This document shows positions 8,499-15,524 of a stretch of 27,709 nucleotides of DNA, piece after piece. How positions within the stretch are numbered: the first letter of the stretch is position 1; every line of letters starts with the position of its first letter. The stretch covers positions 1 through 27,709 of the forward strand of contig CAUCXT010000034.1 of NCBI GenBank assembly GCA_958446835.1. Reading direction: 5' to 3'. Under the pieces are notes generated by a model that was not told the origin of the DNA, searched no databases, and was given only the letters and a program-made list of their open reading frames with translations. The position numbers and the translations under genes were made by a program. Source of the DNA: an uncultured Eubacterium sp. Its GTDB lineage: Bacteria > Bacillota > Clostridia > Lachnospirales > Lachnospiraceae.

Positions 8499-8526
8499 TT
8501 GACATACAAAAAATTATGGGTATAAT
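8499..8526 (+). promoter_or_regulatory. Strong promoter of the AAA/DUF234 ATPase gene
   Basis: Consensus TTGACA (8499-8504), 16-bp spacer, consensus TATAAT (8521-8526). The expected start is near 8533, a short 27-base leader before ATG 8560. Confidence 0.85.
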
Positions 8527-8559
8527 ATAGAGTATAAACACGGATGGAGGTGAGTGGGA

Positions 8560-9942
8560 ATGTTTTATGGCAGAGAAGAACAGAGAAAAAGATTGTCGGA
8601 TATGATTAACGCGCAAGGTCAGATGGTTTCACTGATATATGGAAGAAGGCGTGTCGGCAAAAGCGAGCTTATAAAGCAGGTTTTGAGAGAGTCGACCGTG
8701 GATAGCATATATTATGAGTGTAAGCAGACGACAGAACAGAACAATGTGGACAGTCTGGCGGAACTGATAGGGGAAAAGTATAATTTCCCCAAGCCTTCGT
8801 TTAAAAGCATGGAGGAATTGCTGAGGTTTCTTTTCAAAAAATCGGAGCAGGATCCTCTTATAATTGTACTCGATGAGTATCCATATCTTAGAGAGAATTT
8901 ACAAGGGGCTGACAGTATAATACAGACAATTATAGACGGCAGCAAGGATATTTCAAATGTCAAGCTTATACTCTGTGGTTCCTATGTTGATACCATGAAA
9001 GCACTCCTGTCAAAGCAGAATCCACTGTATGGGCGTGTTGATGTTACAATAGATTTAAAACCCATGGATTACTATGAATCGTCTTTATTTTATGGAGGTT
9101 TTTCGGCGGAGGATAAGGTAAGGCTGTACAGTGTGTTTGGCGGAATACCGTATTACAATCGGCTGATAGACAGCAGCAAAACTGTCAGGGACAATATAAT
9201 AACACTTATTGCCTCTGTGGGTGCACGACTTGAAAATGAAGTGACAATGTACCTTAATTCGGAAATTTTCAAGATTACGAATGCAAATGAAGTGTTCGAG
9301 GCGCTTGCAAAGGGCTTTTCAAGGTATAAGGACATACTTGACCAGTCACATGTTTCGAGCGGACCGACTCTTGTGGACATACTTGACAAGCTGATTCGGA
9401 TGGAGGTTGTAAAGAAAGAGGCGCCAATCAATGACAAGAGCAATAAAAAGAAGGCGGGATATTTTATTTCCGATAATCTGTCATTATTTTATTATAAATA
9501 TATATTTAGAAATATCTCGAGAATGAATGTAATGGATTCGGAGGTGTTTTATGATAAATATATTGCAAAGGATTTCGAGGCATATCATGTGCCTAAGTGT
9601 TTCGAGGATATATGCAGGCAGTATCTTGTGAGGCTGAATCGGAAAGGAAAGACGGATGAGATTTTTGAAAAAATAGGTAAATACTATTATGATGATCCGA
9701 TAAACAAAAGAAACGGAGAGTTTGATATAGTTACGCTTGATGACAAGGGATATATTTTTTACGAAGCAAAATTCCGCAAAGAAAAAATAAGTGAAGCTAT
9801 GATTAAGGAGGAGATAGCGCAGGTTCAGAGCACAGGACTTGACTGCTATAGGTACGGTTTTATTTCAAGATCGGGTTTTGACTGTGATACGGCAGAAAAC
9901 AGAATACTCATTAATTTGGATGAGTTGTATAAAATACAGTAA
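8560..9942 (+). CDS. AAA-type ATP-binding protein with C-terminal DUF234-like nuclease-fold domain
   Basis: A 460-residue protein of the widespread bacterial/archaeal AAA ATPase-DUF234 group, whose cellular role is not established. The N-terminal ATPase domain has Walker A GRRRVGKS (28-35) and Walker B LIIVLDEYPYL with Asp105-Glu106, then LILCGSYVDTM, a sensor-1-like strand. A winged-helix-like middle follows. Near the C-terminus, EFD (387-389) and EAK (402-404) are spaced like the D...ExK core of PD-(D/E)xK nuclease folds; activity is not proven. ATG 8560 was preferred over GTG 8554 because GGAGG ends 9 bases before it. It has its own consensus promoter and a flanking inverted repeat, is monocistronic, and ends at an unusually long terminator hairpin. 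A role in defence, DNA handling or stress is possible but unsupported here. Confidence 0.85.
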   Translation: MFYGREEQRKRLSDMINAQGQMVSLIYGRRRVGKSELIKQVLRESTVDSIYYECKQTTEQNNVDSLAELIGEKYNFPKPSFKSMEELLRFLFKKSEQDPLIIVLDEYPYLRENLQGADSIIQTIIDGSKDISNVKLILCGSYVDTMKALLSKQNPLYGRVDVTIDLKPMDYYESSLFYGGFSAEDKVRLYSVFGGIPYYNRLIDSSKTVRDNIITLIASVGARLENEVTMYLNSEIFKITNANEVFEALAKGFSRYKDILDQSHVSSGPTLVDILDKLIRMEVVKKEAPINDKSNKKKAGYFISDNLSLFYYKYIFRNISRMNVMDSEVFYDKYIAKDFEAYHVPKCFEDICRQYLVRLNRKGKTDEIFEKIGKYYYDDPINKRNGEFDIVTLDDKGYIFYEAKFRKEKISEAMIKEEIAQVQSTGLDCYRYGFISRSGFDCDTAENRILINLDELYKIQ

Positions 9943-9944
9943 CA

Positions 9945-9995
9945 AAAGAGAGCCGCCCTGAGAAATGCTTAGCATTTCTCAGGGCGGCTCTCTTT
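9945..9995. terminator. Very long perfect bidirectional terminator hairpin
   Basis: A 25-bp perfect inverted repeat (9945-9969 with 9971-9995) around a single central base, GC-rich at its base (GAGAGCCGCCCTGAG). TTT follows on + and AAA (TTT on -) on the other side. It lies between convergent genes, 3 bases after the ATPase stop, and should stop transcription both ways. Confidence 0.85.
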
Positions 9996-10018
9996 CGTTA
10001 AAATAAATATTATGTAAA

Positions 10019-11254
10019 TTATCTGTTATCGATATCCACTACGATATGTCTAGGCTGTCCGGTTATCATGATAGGTGTAAGCTCAGCCTGAATGAGTGGG
10101 CGGATGTAGTTGACGAGTTTCTCGCTCACGCCGCTTCCGTCCGGCTTAATCCAGTCGACAGGAACCTTCTTCTCGATGTTGGCAATCTTGTGTACATCGT
10201 AGAGGTCTGTTGTGCAGATGTAAGGGTCTTCGGAGACTCTCTTTAATATTACCATCTTGCCTGTCTCACCTTCAAATGCTGCCTTAACTGCGTAGCCGCC
10301 TACCTGATATGCTTCCGTTATATCGACACGGGATGTGAGGTGACCGGCACAACGCTGGAGTGTTGAGAGCTCGATTGCTCTTGATTTGCAGCCAATCTTT
10401 TCGCTTACAAGTGCGGCAAGGTACTTTGCGGTACCCGAGAGCTGCTTATGACCGAAAGAGTCCACATACTCCGTGTGCTGTCCGTGTTCGAACACATACT
10501 TGCCGTCGGCTGTCTTGATACCTTCTGATACTGCGACAACAACAGATTTCTTGGTTTTCTGAATCTCTCTTATTTTATCAAGGAACACATCTACGTCGAA
10601 AGGAAGTTCAGGAAGATAGAGAAGGTCAACACCTTCACAGTCCTCACAGTGGGCAAGTGCTGCGGCACCTGTAAGCCAGCCGGCGTTACGTCCCATGATT
10701 TCTATAATGGTAACATTCTTTACATCGTATACAAGGCCATCGCGGATAAGCTCCTTGGTGGCAGAAGCTATATACTTAGCGGCACTTCCGAAGCCCGGTG
10801 TGTGGTCTGTGACAGCAAGGTCATTGTCAATGGTCTTTGGAACACCGATAAAACGTATCGGACTGTTCATAAGGATAGCATAGTCGGACAGCTTTTTGAT
10901 GGTGTCCATTGAGTCATTTCCGCCTATGTAGAAGAAGGCTGTGATGCCGTACTCGTTGAGTATCTCAAAGATTCTATTATACAGATCCCTGTCATCACAT
11001 ATATCCGGCAGCTTGTACCTGCATGAACCTAAGAATGATGAAGGTGTTCTTTTAAGCAGTTCCAAATCCATGTCTGAGCGTATCTTCTCGCTCATATCTA
11101 TAATGTTCTTCTCCAGAAATCCCTGTATTCCGTATCTCATTCCGTATATTTTCTCTGCGCCAAGATCCTGCGCTGTCTTAAATACACCTGCAAGACTTGA
11201 GTTGATTACAGCGGTTGGACCGCCGGACTGACCTACAATTACATTTCCTGTCAT
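10019..11254 (-). CDS. 6-phosphofructokinase, probably pyrophosphate-dependent
   Basis: A 411-residue phosphofructokinase making fructose-1,6-bisphosphate, longer than the ~320-residue bacterial ATP-PFK. Family landmarks: GQSGGPTAVINS near the N-terminus, GGNDSMDT (111-118), PKTIDND (139-145), TPGFGSAAKY and MGRNAGWLTG (187-196). In ATP-PFK the first motif is GGDGS and the second PGTIDND. The Asp at the GGxDS position and the Lys in PKTIDND are the pair known to mark PPi-dependent enzymes, so PPi is the likely phosphoryl donor. Two ATGs are adjacent; I chose 11254 because AGGAGG (11265-11260) is 5 bases from it and only 2 from 11257. The gene is single and convergent with the ATPase gene. A dyad overlaps its candidate promoter. 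Confidence 0.92.
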   Translation of the reverse strand: MTGNVIVGQSGGPTAVINSSLAGVFKTAQDLGAEKIYGMRYGIQGFLEKNIIDMSEKIRSDMDLELLKRTPSSFLGSCRYKLPDICDDRDLYNRIFEILNEYGITAFFYIGGNDSMDTIKKLSDYAILMNSPIRFIGVPKTIDNDLAVTDHTPGFGSAAKYIASATKELIRDGLVYDVKNVTIIEIMGRNAGWLTGAAALAHCEDCEGVDLLYLPELPFDVDVFLDKIREIQKTKKSVVVAVSEGIKTADGKYVFEHGQHTEYVDSFGHKQLSGTAKYLAALVSEKIGCKSRAIELSTLQRCAGHLTSRVDITEAYQVGGYAVKAAFEGETGKMVILKRVSEDPYICTTDLYDVHKIANIEKKVPVDWIKPDGSGVSEKLVNYIRPLIQAELTPIMITGQPRHIVVDIDNR

Positions 11255-11349
11255 CATAGCCTCCTAAATATTTAATTATACAGGCAATTGTGCAGCTATT
11301 ATAAAATAAGGCTTGCATATTACCTAATGTTAGTGCAAATCGGCACATG

Positions 11350-11371
11350 AGCCTATTGTAGCACATAGGCT
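11350..11371. promoter_or_regulatory. 22-bp dyad over the candidate PFK promoter
   Basis: AGCCTAT (11350-11356), 8 bp, ATAGGCT (11365-11371): perfect 7-bp arms. It covers the candidate -10 box on the minus strand, the usual place for a repressor site. It could also form a hairpin in a longer transcript. Confidence 0.5.
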
Positions 11372-11383
11372 ACAGTCATACAA
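11355..11383 (-). promoter_or_regulatory. Candidate promoter of the phosphofructokinase gene
   Basis: On the minus strand, TTGTAT (11383-11378), a 17-bp spacer and TACAAT (11360-11355). The -10 is 5 of 6, the -35 only 3 of 6. The start would be near 11348, giving a leader of about 90 bases. Confidence 0.4.
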
Positions 11384-11448
11384 GAATTGATAAAAAATAG
11401 ACAGTCGGCTTGGAATGGGAAAATTATTAAAATTCTATAAAAAAACTG

Positions 11449-11477
11449 TTGACTTTTATTTCCATCAAGAGTATTCT
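11449..11477 (+). promoter_or_regulatory. Promoter of the ABC exporter leader
   Basis: TTGACT (11449-11454), exactly 17 bp, TATTCT (11472-11477), expected start near 11484. It is the only strong promoter I find ahead of the ABC pair and implies a leader of about 430 bases before the first ABC start codon. Confidence 0.75.
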
Positions 11478-11529
11478 GAAAAAGACTTATGAATCAACAA
11501 ACTATAAAAAAAGAAAGGAGACAGACTCG

Positions 11530-11610
11530 ATGATTAAGTTAAGAAATTTAGCAGTGAGAACATTAACAGTATACGTTATCGGGACTGCCTCGGATATACA
11601 TACAGCATAG
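11530..11610 (+). CDS. Putative 26-residue leader peptide ahead of the ABC exporter
   Basis: A short ORF of 26 codons starting at ATG 11530 and ending at TAG 11608-11610, with a good ribosome site AAAGGAG (11514-11520) 9 bases upstream and a promoter about 50 bases before it. The peptide begins MIKLRNLAV, continues with a beta-branched stretch TLTVYVIG and ends TASDIHTA. It resembles no enzyme and is too short for a domain. It sits between a promoter and an intrinsic terminator that lies before two multidrug-type ABC genes, the same order as Bacillus subtilis bmrB-bmrCD, where ribosome stalling on a leader ORF controls readthrough. The mechanism here is inferred; the ORF, its ribosome site and the terminator are seen. 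Confidence 0.6.
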   Translation: MIKLRNLAVRTLTVYVIGTASDIHTA

Positions 11611-11631
11611 CAGTATGGGTGAGTATTGGGG

Positions 11632-11659
11632 ATTATATAACATGATGGGGTTATATAAT
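11632..11659 (+). other. Leader hairpin between the leader ORF and the terminator
   Basis: A perfect 10-bp AT-rich stem, ATTATATAAC (11632-11641) and GTTATATAAT (11650-11659), with an 8-base loop, 21 bases after the leader stop codon. It may be part of an alternative fold that affects the terminator; I could not find a clear antiterminator pairing by eye. Confidence 0.5.
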
Positions 11660-11692
11660 ATTTGATACAGCTTGGACTATTTGCATGAAGTT

Positions 11693-11727
11693 AAGCCGCA
11701 TGGCCGTTTCGACTATGCGGCTTTTTT
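11693..11727 (+). terminator. Intrinsic terminator (candidate attenuator) in the ABC exporter leader
   Basis: AAGCCGCAT (11693-11701) pairs with ATGCGGCTT (11715-11723), extendable by a GU and a GC pair, followed directly by six T (11722-11727). It comes 82 bases after the leader ORF and 188 bases before the ABC gene, with no gene of its own to end except the leader. That placement is what makes it an attenuator candidate. Confidence 0.8.
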
Positions 11728-11881
11728 GCGTGCTTAAGAGCGGGATTGATTTTCAGCAAAAGCAGTGCAGAATTTCATGTGTATGTATTTTCGTGGCAGA
11801 GGCAGGGCAGTAAGCTTAAATATGTAAGCGGCTGCCGGATAGGATGGGAACATGCATAGGGCAGTGTTTTCGATAATAATA

Positions 11882-11899
11882 TGTCACCACAGTGTGACA
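11882..11899. promoter_or_regulatory. Dyad just before the ABC ribosome site
   Basis: TGTCAC (11882-11887), 6 bp, GTGACA (11894-11899). It ends 3 bases before the AGGGAGG ribosome site, so it could be an operator or a hairpin limiting translation. Between the terminator and this dyad (11728-11881) I see only an imperfect stem-loop (GGCAG 11806-11810 with CTGCC 11832-11836) and no gene. Confidence 0.4.
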
Positions 11900-11915
11900 G
11901 AGAGGGAGGTTATTT

Positions 11916-13658
11916 ATGAAGTTTAGAGACTATATCGCAAAGAGCTGGTATCTGTATCTGATAGCTCTTGTCGCGATGATATGCAGTATCGGTCTTGATA
12001 TGGTGTATCCGTTCATAACAAGGTCACTCATTGATGATGTCATCGTGGGCGGACAGACACAGCTTCTTATGAGGCTGCTATTCGGACTGCTTGCCATAGG
12101 CTGTGGAAGAGCGGTATTCCAGTTCATCAAGGAATTCACCTTCGACTATACAAGTATGAGTATAGGAAGCAAAATCAGGGTGGGACTTTTCAAACATGTA
12201 CAGAAGCTCTCCATAAGATTTTTTGACAGAAACAACACCGGAGAGCTGATGGCGCGTGTGAAGGATGATGTAGATAATATTTGGAATGCATTCGGATATG
12301 TCGGAATGTTAGCTATTGAATGTACAATTCACACAATTAGTGTGCTTGTATGTATGGTCAGCATAAGCCCGGTACTCACTATCATCCCTGTCGTTATCAT
12401 GCCCATCGTGGCTTACACGGCGGTGGTGCTTGAGAAGAAGATAGGAAAGGTGTATGACGATTTATCTGAGGAGAATGCGGCGCTCACAACCGTTGTCCAA
12501 GAGAATCTTACTGGAGTGCGTGTTGTAAAGGCATTTGCAAGGGAGGACTATGAGATTGAAAAGTTCAGAAAGCATAATAAGAATTATTATGACCTGAGCA
12601 TGAAGCAGTCTAAGATATCCCTCAAGTACAATCCTAACATATCATTTCTCACAAGACTTCTGCTTTTGCTGGTAGTGCTTGTGGGCGGCGGTTTTGTAAT
12701 AATGGATAAGATAAGCCTTGGTGACCTGGGCGCATTTACAGAGTATGCGAACAACATTATATGGCCTATGGAGATGATAGGCTGGCTGAGCGCCGATTTG
12801 GCGAGCGGTCTTGCCTCCGGAAAGAAGATAAAGAAGATATGGGCTGAGAAACCGGAGATTGCCGACAAGGACGGCGCTAAGGATATCGGAAGAGCCGAGG
12901 GTGAGGTTGAATTTAAGAATGTATCCTTCAACATAAACGATATACAGGTGTTAAATGACGTGTCCTTCAAGGTTCCTGCCGGCAGGACGCTTGGAATCAT
13001 GGGTGTGACCGGTTCGGGAAAGACCTCCATAATCAATCTTATCGAGCGCTTCTATGACGCCACGGAGGGCAAGGTCATGCTTGACGGTAATGATGTGAAG
13101 GACATCACCACGGAGAGCTTAAGAGAGAATATCTCCGTTGTAATGCAGGATGTGTTCCTTTTCTCAGATTCGATAAAGGAAAATATCAGTATCGGACGCA
13201 GGGACAATATAACGGATGAGCTTATTGAGGCTTCGGCGCAGTCAGCGCGCGCGGCAGGCTTTATCGGTAAGCTTTCCGACAAATACGAGACAGTAGTTGG
13301 TGAGCGCGGTGTCGGTCTGTCGGGAGGACAGAAGCAGCGTATCAGTATAGCGCGTGCCATTGCAAAACAGGCGCCTGTGCTTATACTTGACGATTCGACA
13401 TCGGCTCTTGACATGGAGACGGAGTATGAGATTCAGAAGGAGCTTGAAGCGATGAAGGGTACCACCAAGATTATCATTGCACATCGAATCTCTGCGGTTA
13501 AGCAGGCTGATGAGATAATCGTACTTGCGGGTGGAAGCATTGCCGAGAGAGGTACACATGATGAGCTCATGGCAAAAAAGGGAATCTACTATGATACCTA
13601 CAACGCACAGTATTCCGCATCCAACTTTTTAGAGGAGGTGGCAACAGATGTCGGTTAA
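11916..13658 (+). CDS. ABC exporter half-transporter A (BmrC/TM287-like, degenerate-site subunit)
   Basis: A 580-residue half-transporter with six N-terminal membrane segments (about 1-300) fused to an ATPase domain. Motifs: Walker A GVTGSGKT (363-370), Q-loop Gln411, signature LSGGQ (468-472), Walker B LILDD (489-493), H-loop His523. The residue after the Walker B Asp is Asp493 instead of the catalytic Glu. In heterodimeric exporters such as BmrCD and TM287/288, one subunit has just this change and supplies the intact signature to its partner. The ribosome site AGGGAGG lies 6 bases before ATG 11916. The second half-transporter overlaps its 3' end by 11 bases, implying translational coupling. 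The likely role is drug or lipid-like substrate export at the cytoplasmic membrane. Expression is probably controlled by the leader upstream. Confidence 0.93.
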   Translation: MKFRDYIAKSWYLYLIALVAMICSIGLDMVYPFITRSLIDDVIVGGQTQLLMRLLFGLLAIGCGRAVFQFIKEFTFDYTSMSIGSKIRVGLFKHVQKLSIRFFDRNNTGELMARVKDDVDNIWNAFGYVGMLAIECTIHTISVLVCMVSISPVLTIIPVVIMPIVAYTAVVLEKKIGKVYDDLSEENAALTTVVQENLTGVRVVKAFAREDYEIEKFRKHNKNYYDLSMKQSKISLKYNPNISFLTRLLLLLVVLVGGGFVIMDKISLGDLGAFTEYANNIIWPMEMIGWLSADLASGLASGKKIKKIWAEKPEIADKDGAKDIGRAEGEVEFKNVSFNINDIQVLNDVSFKVPAGRTLGIMGVTGSGKTSIINLIERFYDATEGKVMLDGNDVKDITTESLRENISVVMQDVFLFSDSIKENISIGRRDNITDELIEASAQSARAAGFIGKLSDKYETVVGERGVGLSGGQKQRISIARAIAKQAPVLILDDSTSALDMETEYEIQKELEAMKGTTKIIIAHRISAVKQADEIIVLAGGSIAERGTHDELMAKKGIYYDTYNAQYSASNFLEEVATDVG

Positions 13659-15432
13659 TTCCTTCAGAGAGGACGAGGAGCAGAAGGAGGTATTGAAGCT
13701 TGATACACTCCTTCGTCTCTATCGTTATCTGTTCAGATATGGAAAAAAGATATTGCTGGTTCTGTTCATCATGTGCATAACAATAGCAATCAATCTTGTA
13801 AACCCGCTCATCATAGAGCGCGCGGTAAATGTCCACATTGCCAACAAGGACATGAAGGGGCTTATGCTTTTATGCTTGCTTGGCGTAGTACTGAATGTGG
13901 TAAATGTGGCTGGAATCAAGCTTCGTATGTATATGCTTGCAAAGATTTCCAATCAGGTGCTTCTTGATATCAGGGAAGCCGTGTATGAGCATATCCAGAA
14001 GCTCAGCTTCCATTTCTTCGATACAAGACCTACAGGAAAGATTCTTGCCAGGGTAATCGGAGACGTAAATTCATTAAAAAATATACTTTCGGACAGTGTC
14101 ACGACACTCATTCCGGATTTCATAACACTTGTGGCTGTAGCTGTGATAATGATAGTGAAGAATCATAAGCTTGCCATCGCCTCATTCGTGACGGTGCCGT
14201 TCCTTATAGTGGCAATGTCAATAATAGAGAAGCTTGGTCACAAGAGATGGCAGTCCTTCAGAAAGAAGACCTCGAACATGAACGCATATCTTCACGAAAA
14301 TCTCTCGGGAATAAGGGTTGTCCAGAGCTTTGCCGCTGAGGATGAGTCACTTGAGAACTTCACAGAGCTTGTGAATGAGCAGAAGAAGGCGTTTGTCGGT
14401 GCGGTGCGCGTATCCGATATGTTCAGCCCGACCATAGAGATTAGCTGGGGAGTGGGCGGATTTTTGCTCTACTTTATAGGTATAAAGGTTCTTGGCGTAG
14501 GTGCTGTGGGCGTCGGTACATTCATGGCATTCACATCGTACCTGTCAATGTTCTGGAGCCCTATCAGAAATCTGGCTAACTTCTATAATAAGATAGTTAC
14601 CAATATATCGGCTGCCGAGAGAGTGTTCGATATCCTTGACACGGAGCCGGACATCCGCGATGAGGAGGGAGCGACACAGCTTCCTAAGATTGAGGGAAGA
14701 GTTGAGTTCGACCATGTGTCCTTTGCCTACTCGGATGAGCCTAATGTGATGGTGCTTAAGGATGTAAGCTTCAAGGTTAAGCAGGGCGAGACTATAGCGC
14801 TTGTAGGTCCTACGGGTGCAGGCAAATCAACCGTAATCAACCTTATAAGCCGTTTTTACAATGCAACACAGGGAAGGGTGCTTGTCGATGACACGGATGT
14901 AAAGTCGGTGACGCTTAAGAGCCTCAGAGAGCAGATGGGTATTATGACGCAGGACAATTTCCTGTTTTCGGGTACAATCAAGGACAATATCCGTTACGGA
15001 AAGCTTGACGCCACGGACGAGGAGATAATAGAGGCTGCCAAGTCCGTCCACGCACATGACTTCATATCGAAGCTTGAGAAGGGCTATGACACGGAGATAA
15101 ATGAGCGAGGAACAAGACTTTCAAACGGGCAGAGACAGCTTATAGCATTTGCGCGCACAATGCTGAGTAAGCCTCAGATACTTATACTTGACGAGGCAAC
15201 GTCGAGCATTGACACGCACACGGAGGCGCTTGTGCAGCAGGGAATAGAGGCAATGCTTGCAGGCAGAACCTCATTTGTCATCGCGCACAGACTTTCTACT
15301 ATTAAGAATGCGGACAGAATATTTGTCATTGATGACGGACAGATTAAGGAGGCAGGAAGCCATGATGAGCTTCTTGCCGCTAAGGGAGCATATTACAATC
15401 TCTATGCAGCCCAGTTCAAGAATATAGTATAA
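13648..15432 (+). CDS. ABC exporter half-transporter B (BmrD/TM288-like, catalytic subunit)
   Basis: A 594-residue partner of the preceding gene, with six membrane segments after a short N-terminal cytoplasmic stretch (about 35-320) and a C-terminal ATPase. Motifs: Walker A GPTGAGKS (387-394), Q-loop Gln435, signature LSNGQ (491-495, altered from LSGGQ), Walker B ILILDE with the catalytic Glu516, H-loop His547. It therefore supplies the intact Walker B but a changed signature, the exact complement of its partner: one good and one degenerate ATP site per heterodimer. ATG 13648 lies inside the partner's last codons, with GAGGAGGTG 7 bases upstream. No terminator is evident after the stop; a new promoter begins 19 bases later. 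Confidence 0.93.
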   Translation: MSVNSFREDEEQKEVLKLDTLLRLYRYLFRYGKKILLVLFIMCITIAINLVNPLIIERAVNVHIANKDMKGLMLLCLLGVVLNVVNVAGIKLRMYMLAKISNQVLLDIREAVYEHIQKLSFHFFDTRPTGKILARVIGDVNSLKNILSDSVTTLIPDFITLVAVAVIMIVKNHKLAIASFVTVPFLIVAMSIIEKLGHKRWQSFRKKTSNMNAYLHENLSGIRVVQSFAAEDESLENFTELVNEQKKAFVGAVRVSDMFSPTIEISWGVGGFLLYFIGIKVLGVGAVGVGTFMAFTSYLSMFWSPIRNLANFYNKIVTNISAAERVFDILDTEPDIRDEEGATQLPKIEGRVEFDHVSFAYSDEPNVMVLKDVSFKVKQGETIALVGPTGAGKSTVINLISRFYNATQGRVLVDDTDVKSVTLKSLREQMGIMTQDNFLFSGTIKDNIRYGKLDATDEEIIEAAKSVHAHDFISKLEKGYDTEINERGTRLSNGQRQLIAFARTMLSKPQILILDEATSSIDTHTEALVQQGIEAMLAGRTSFVIAHRLSTIKNADRIFVIDDGQIKEAGSHDELLAAKGAYYNLYAAQFKNIV

Positions 15433-15450
15433 TATGTGCTATAAGTACTG

Positions 15451-15480
15451 TTGACAGTTAACGTGTTAAAGGTGTATTCT
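15451..15480 (+). promoter_or_regulatory. Promoter of the zinc-ribbon membrane protein gene
   Basis: Consensus TTGACA (15451-15456), an 18-bp spacer, TATTCT (15475-15480), start expected near 15487, about 40 bases before the ATG. The spacer holds a GTTAAC palindrome. Confidence 0.65.
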
Positions 15481-15524
15481 GATTATATTAGGTTTTTTAA
15501 TATATGGGTAGGAGGAGATTTAAC

